In this document: positions 14,138-16,901 of the stretch, piece by piece
Layout: each line of letters begins with the position of its first letter
How positions within the stretch are numbered: position 1 is the first letter of the stretch
DNA from: Chloroflexota bacterium
GTDB lineage: Bacteria; Chloroflexota; Dehalococcoidia; Tepidiformales; Tepidiformaceae
Direction: 5' to 3'
DNA length: 16,901 nt
NCBI GenBank assembly: GCA_021823905.1
Contig: JAKALX010000023.1
Location: 1-16,901, forward strand
The notes under the pieces: generated by a model
The model's input: only the letters and a program-made list of their open reading frames with translations
The model's database searches: none
Told to the model about the DNA's origin: nothing
Translations under genes and position numbers: made by a program

Positions 14138-14535
14138 GGCGCGACGCTCAGCGAGCGTTTCGCCTTTCACGTCGCTCGGCCGGCTGCCCCACGAGTCTCG
14201 CCGCGAGCGGGATATGATCCGCGGCTGGCCGAGGACGACGGCGCCGGCCGAACCGCAGATGGTGCTGGCCGGGTCGCACATGGCGGAGAGTTGCTTACTT
14301 ACTAGGCTAAGGCGGGGTGGGCTGGCCGACGGAGGCGGGGCCGGATGCTGGCCTGTCCCTCGGGCGCATTCTCCTCGCGCGTGATGGCCCTCCGCCTGGA
14401 TCGGCGGGCGCCTCGGCGACGTAGCGCCCGGATGGATCCAGTTCGCGCATAACCGAAGCGTTACGGAGATTGCCGCGGAACGTTACCGATGCCTCAGCCT
14501 GATGGTCACGCGGAACGGGTAACCGCCGGTCTTCC
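14138..14535. other. 398-bp convergent intergenic region
   Basis: It lies between the ends of aldehyde dehydrogenase and dnaN. It begins with a terminator-like hairpin (14144-14158). Near dnaN the nonamer CGCGGAACG occurs twice, about 33 bp apart, each followed by a TTACC/GGTAACC-type sequence, a loose direct repeat. I see no tRNA-like TpsiC arm, no convincing gene and no clear terminator for dnaN. Confidence 0.5.
14144..14158 (+). terminator. Candidate terminator of the right arm
   Basis: ACGCTC-AGC-GAGCGT makes a 6-bp stem with a 3-nt loop, 6 nt after the aldehyde dehydrogenase stop, followed by TTTCGCCTTT. The T-run is interrupted, but position and stem fit an intrinsic terminator. Confidence 0.5.
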
Positions 14536-15666
14536 TCACCACTGGACGAACATCGGCATCACGACGTGCACGTAGTTGTCGTTTTCGAGCGGGCGGATCA
14601 CGCCCGGCTGCGATGGCCCCGTCGTCTCCAGCGCCACCCGGCCGCCATCGAGCACCTGGAGCACGTCCTGCAGGTAGCGGCCGTTGAAGGCGATCTTCGC
14701 CGGCTCTCCCTCCACCTGCGCGTCCAGCTCGCCCTGGTTGTCGCCGATCTCCTCCGCACGCGCCGCGATCGTCATCCGCCCCGGCGCCCCGTCTTCGCCC
14801 GCCTGGAACGTCACCCGTACGATGCCGCTGCCGTCGCGCGCGAAGATCGACGCGATCTTCGTCTCCTGCAGGAAGTCGCGCACTTCCACCACCGCCCTGC
14901 TCCCCCACTCCTTCGGCACGAGCCGGCTGTAGTCCGGGAACGTCCCCTGGATCAACTGCGCCACCAGTTCGACGTCCTTCAGCGCGAAGAGCACCTGCGT
15001 CCGGTTCGCGTTGAACGTCATCTTCACCGGGTCTTCCTGGTCCTGCAGCAGCCGGTTCAGCTCGGAGAGCGCCCGCGCCGGGACGATCACCTCCTGCCGC
15101 TCCGCCACCTTCTTCCTGAGCTGCAAGTGCCGCACCGCCAGCCGGAAGCCGTCCGCCGCCGCGAACGTCACGCGGTCGCCCTCGACCACGAGGTCGATGC
15201 CCGTCAGCACCGGTCGCGAGTCGTCGGTCGCGGCCGAGAACACCACCTGCGTGATCGCCTCGCGCAGCCCCTTCGCATCGATCTCCAGCGTGTCGCCCTC
15301 CACCGCCGGGATCGGCGGGAAGTCGTCCGCGTCCATGCCGCCGATCGTCGCCTCGTTGCGCGCGCACGTGAGCTTGATCTGCTTCGCGCGCGGCGCCAGC
15401 GTCAGCGTGATCTTCTCCGGCGGCAGGGAGTTGACGAAGTCGCCGAGCAGCCGCGCCGGCACCGTGATCGCCCCCTCCTCCTCGATCTGGCCGCCGATCC
15501 AGCAGCTCAGGGCGATGTCGAGGTTCGTCGCCGCCAGCTTGATCCGCCCGTGGTCCGTGGCAATCAACACGTTCGACGTGATCGGCAGCGTGCTCCGCAC
15601 CGCCACCGCACGCCCCACGATGCCGAGCCCTCTCGCCAGGTTCTCCTGGAGACACGTCACGTTCAT
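14536..15666 (-). CDS. dnaN: DNA polymerase III beta subunit (sliding clamp)
   Basis: A 376-aa beta clamp, normal length, with three repeated clamp domains of about 120 residues; it forms the ring that tethers DNA polymerase III to DNA. It opens MNVTCLQENLARGLGIVGRA and ends HVVMPMFVQW, the usual VMPM C-terminus. The VRSTLPITSNVLIATD (38-53) and ITVPARLLGDFVNSLP segments are typical. Start: ATG 15666, with AGGTGAG about 6 nt upstream. An earlier in-frame ATG (15687) would leave almost no leader after the proposed promoter (15697-15725) and lacks a ribosome site. dnaA and recF are not adjacent, unlike the common dnaA-dnaN-recF order, so this is a detached clamp gene. Whether it is the only copy cannot be seen. 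It is unrelated to the catabolic genes beside it. Confidence 0.97.
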   Translation of the reverse strand: MNVTCLQENLARGLGIVGRAVAVRSTLPITSNVLIATDHGRIKLAATNLDIALSCWIGGQIEEEGAITVPARLLGDFVNSLPPEKITLTLAPRAKQIKLTCARNEATIGGMDADDFPPIPAVEGDTLEIDAKGLREAITQVVFSAATDDSRPVLTGIDLVVEGDRVTFAAADGFRLAVRHLQLRKKVAERQEVIVPARALSELNRLLQDQEDPVKMTFNANRTQVLFALKDVELVAQLIQGTFPDYSRLVPKEWGSRAVVEVRDFLQETKIASIFARDGSGIVRVTFQAGEDGAPGRMTIAARAEEIGDNQGELDAQVEGEPAKIAFNGRYLQDVLQVLDGGRVALETTGPSQPGVIRPLENDNYVHVVMPMFVQW

Positions 15667-15696
15667 AGCGCTCACCTGTGTAACCATTTGCCGACG

Positions 15697-15725
15697 AGTA
15701 TACGGGAGCACCGGACAAGCGACAA
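15697..15725 (-). promoter_or_regulatory. sigma-70-type promoter of dnaN
   Basis: On the minus strand TTGTCG (15725-15720) and TATACT (15702-15697) are separated by exactly 17 nt, matching four and five of six consensus bases. Transcription should start near 15690, leaving a leader of about 24 nt with an AGGTGAG ribosome site. This is the best promoter match in the window. Confidence 0.65.
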
Positions 15726-15781
15726 TAGATCAGAGCACATGATCAATTGCACCCACGTCCCGCGCTGCACCGTATTCGCCG

Positions 15782-15799
15782 CGATGCGTGTACGCATCG
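15782..15799. repeat. Hairpin CGATGCG-TGTA-CGCATCG
   Basis: Perfect 7-bp arms with a 4-nt loop directly abut and overlap the first G/C repeat unit. Its right arm (CGCATCG) is part of the 34-bp segment repeated at 16390-16423, while the left arm is not, so the hairpin itself is present only once. Confidence 0.5.
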
Positions 15800-15878
15800 T
15801 AGGGGCGCTGCTTGCCGCGCCCCGCTGCTTGCCGCGCGCCATACGGGCGCTGCTCGCCGCAACAGCAAGGCGGCGAGC
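15793..15878. repeat. GC-rich dispersed palindromic repeat, copy 1
   Basis: Positions 15793-15826 are identical over 34 bp to 16390-16423. Inside, GGGGCGC-TGCTTGCC-GCGCCCC (15802-15823) is a 7-bp-arm hairpin. The segment CATACGGGCGCTGCTCGCCGC (15840-15860) recurs at 15949-15969. GCTCGCCGC (15852-15860) also pairs perfectly with GCGGCGAGC (15870-15878), a 9-bp-arm hairpin. These look like small non-coding palindromic repeats of the REP/MITE-like kind. Confidence 0.75.
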
Positions 15879-15926
15879 GTGCTCAGGCCGGTGGGGTTCT
15901 CGGCGCACTGGTGGCCCGCACGGGGT

Positions 15927-15969
15927 GGGGGCGCTGCTTGCCGCGCCCCATACGGGCGCTGCTCGCCGC
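15927..15969. repeat. GC-rich dispersed palindromic repeat, copy 2
   Basis: It repeats the GGGGCGCTGCTTGCCGCGCCCC core with one extra G, then joins directly to the 21-bp segment also found at 15840-15860. Copy 1 has an additional partial unit between those two parts, so copy 2 is the shorter arrangement. Confidence 0.7.
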
Positions 15970-16087
15970 GCCGCGATGCTTCCTCACATCCAACACTTGA
16001 GCCAGTCCAACATTCGTGTGAGACTCCCTCGTGCCGCACATCCCGCGGCGGGCGCCGCGCCGGACCGCACTTGGAGGAACTCACACC

Positions 16088-16378
16088 ATGCGCATGCTGC
16101 TCAAGGCCAACATCCCTACCGACGCCGGGAACGATGCCATCGAAGCCGGGAAGCTCGGCCCGACGCTGGAGAAGGTCCTCGCTGACCTCAAGCCCGAGGC
16201 CGCCTACTTCACGCTCGACGCCGGCATGCGGACCGCGTTCATCGTGTTCGACCTGAAGGACGTGTCGGGCATCCCCCCGGCGCTTGAGCCGCTCTTCATG
16301 GCGCTCGGCGCCGAGATCGACATGACGCCGGCGATGACCGCCGAGGACCTGCGCAAGGGTTTGTCGCAGTTGGGGTAG
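16088..16378 (+). CDS. Small conserved-looking protein of unknown function (96 aa)
   Basis: A 96-aa cytoplasmic protein starting MRMLLKANIPTDAGNDAIEA and ending LRKGLSQLG. Pattern: a strand (MRMLLKANI), a helix over residues 15-34 (GNDAIEAG...LEKVLADL), two strands (AAYFTLDAG, RTAFIVFDL), a helix around PPALEPLFMALGAE and a final strand with MTAEDLRKGL. This beta-alpha-beta-beta-alpha-beta order suggests a ferredoxin-like dimeric alpha/beta-barrel fold, as in DUF3303-type or stress-induced small proteins; I cannot assign a function. Start: ATG 16088 with GGAGGAA 8 nt upstream, a strong site that makes it a real gene. It stands alone, flanked on both sides by the same GC-rich repeat family, and ends 126 bp before the convergent SDR gene. 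Confidence 0.75.
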   Translation: MRMLLKANIPTDAGNDAIEAGKLGPTLEKVLADLKPEAAYFTLDAGMRTAFIVFDLKDVSGIPPALEPLFMALGAEIDMTPAMTAEDLRKGLSQLG

Positions 16379-16389
16379 CGGCGCAACCG

Positions 16390-16455
16390 CGCATCGTAGG
16401 GGCGCTGCTTGCCGCGCCCCGCTCTTGCCGCGCCCCGCTGCCTGCCGCGCCCCGC
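16390..16455. repeat. GC-rich dispersed palindromic repeat, copy 3, with tandem subunits
   Basis: It begins with the same 34-bp segment as copy 1, then repeats the subunit (T/C)TGCCGCGCCCCGC three times: 16409-16422, 16425-16438 and 16442-16455, a period of 16-17 bp. The tandem growth suggests slippage at one hairpin arm. Confidence 0.75.
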
Positions 16456-16463
16456 GTTTGTAC

Positions 16464-16494
16464 ATGGACGGACGCCGGGCGATCGCGCGTCCAT
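16464..16494. repeat. 7-bp inverted repeat between convergent genes
   Basis: ATGGACG (16464-16470) and CGTCCAT (16488-16494) are perfect arms around 17 nt, located 11 bp past the end of the SDR gene. It may help end transcription from that side, but lacks a T-run. Confidence 0.35.
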
Positions 16495-16504
16495 CGCGCG
16501 AGGC

Positions 16505-16901
16505 CTACCGCGCCGTGAACCCGCCATCGACGACGTACGCCGCGCCCGTCACGAACGACGCCTCGTCCGACGCGAGGAACACCGCCACCGCCGCCACCTC
16601 CTCCGGCTTCCCCCAGCGTCCCATGGGCGTCTGCTGCTCGATCATCGTCCGGAACTGCTCGACCGCCACGATCGGCGCCGTCATGTTCGTCTCGATCCAG
16701 CCCGGGTTGATGCAGTTGACCCGCACGCCGCGCGGCGCCAGGTCCGTCGCCCACTGCCGCGTCAGCCCGACGACGCCGTGCTTGCTCGCCGTGTAGGCGC
16801 CGGCGCCCGGGATGCTCACCAGCCCCAGCACCGACGACAGGTTGATGATCGAGCCGCCGCCGCGTGCCGCCATCGCCGCGCCCCCGTGCTTGAGTCCGTA
16901 G
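16505..16901 (-). CDS. Short-chain dehydrogenase/reductase (SDR), C-terminal part (cut by window edge)
   Basis: The last 131 residues of a classical SDR oxidoreductase are visible; the Rossmann NAD(P)-binding N-terminus lies beyond the right edge. The catalytic set is present: Ser in INLSSVLGL (visible residue 23), Tyr and Lys in AYTASKHG (visible residues 36 and 40). The NPGWIETNM motif after the active site and the usual C-terminal segment FVTGAAYVVDGGFTAR are also present. Such enzymes interconvert hydroxyl and keto groups with NAD(P)H, often as tetramers in the cytoplasm; FabG-like ketoacyl reductases and steroid or sugar dehydrogenases share this region, so the substrate is open. It converges on the small protein gene across a repeat-rich gap. 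No frameshift is seen in the visible part. Confidence 0.93.
   Translation of the reverse strand, partial: YGLKHGGAAMAARGGGSIINLSSVLGLVSIPGAGAYTASKHGVVGLTRQWATDLAPRGVRVNCINPGWIETNMTAPIVAVEQFRTMIEQQTPMGRWGKPEEVAAVAVFLASDEASFVTGAAYVVDGGFTAR

Larger units (their letters stand above)
15667..16087. other. 421-bp divergent intergenic region with promoter and repeats
   Basis: The left end holds the dnaN promoter. From 15782 to 15969 it is filled by GC-rich palindromic repeat units. The right 60 bases lead into the small protein gene, with its GGAGGAA ribosome site at 16073-16079. A weak TTGAGC (15997-16002) might be a -35 for that gene, but no good -10 follows. No gene is seen. Confidence 0.6.

Noticed and set aside
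14138..14535. A tRNA or small RNA gene
   Set aside because: No GTTCRANYC-type TpsiC arm or cloverleaf pairing was found; only a terminator-like hairpin and loose direct repeats.
14566..16185. A 539-codon plus-strand frame across dnaN and the repeat region
   Set aside because: It is antisense to a certain dnaN gene, runs through non-coding repeats and then out of frame into the small protein gene.
15793..16455. CRISPR array
   Set aside because: The units are irregularly spaced, differ in length, have no unique spacers of constant size, and no cas genes are present.

Overview
The window is high-GC bacterial DNA with tightly packed genes, strong Shine-Dalgarno sites and frequent GTG starts. 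The sliding clamp DnaN (complement 14536-15666) resembles Chloroflexota clamps as I remember them. Together with an ethylbenzene-dehydrogenase-like molybdoenzyme, SCP2-like proteins and many catabolic oxidoreductases, this suggests a Chloroflexota bacterium, perhaps of the Dehalococcoidia/SAR202 or thermophilic soil type. That placement is an inference from protein resemblance, not a search.

Layout. (1) Left arm, minus strand, 6807 down to 1: a zinc alcohol dehydrogenase, the catalytic alpha and iron-sulfur beta subunits of a type II DMSO-reductase-family molybdoenzyme (closest in look to ethylbenzene / steroid C25 / dimethylsulfide dehydrogenases), an acyl-CoA dehydrogenase, and a nitroreductase-family protein cut by the window edge. 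(2) Centre, plus strand, 7128-9000: a GAF-domain sensor histidine kinase overlapping its NarL/LuxR-type response regulator. (3) Right arm, plus strand, 9289-14137: a second zinc alcohol dehydrogenase (345 aa like the first, aligning without gaps, about 55% identical by hand count), an SCP2-like lipid-binding protein, a ferritin-like diiron protein, a second SCP2-like protein and an NAD(P)-dependent aldehyde dehydrogenase. (4) Right end: dnaN on the minus strand with a good promoter, GC-rich dispersed palindromic repeats flanking a 96-aa conserved-looking small protein, and the C-terminal part of an SDR oxidoreductase running off the window.

How the genes may work together (inference). The two arms look like parallel routes for oxidising a hydrophobic substrate. 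The left arm would use an oxygen-independent Mo hydroxylase, an alcohol dehydrogenase and acyl-CoA beta-oxidation. The right arm would use a diiron protein served by one or two SCP2-type lipid carriers, followed by alcohol and aldehyde dehydrogenases. The two-component system sits between them. A near-identical G/C inverted-repeat motif (ACCCCCCATTYGG) lies in the divergent control region left of the kinase (6938-6950) and in front of the right arm (9148-9160), so one regulator may control both. A sterol or isoprenoid side chain, or another alicyclic or branched hydrocarbon, is a reasonable but unproven substrate class.

No tRNA, rRNA, CRISPR array, insertion sequence or prophage gene was recognised.
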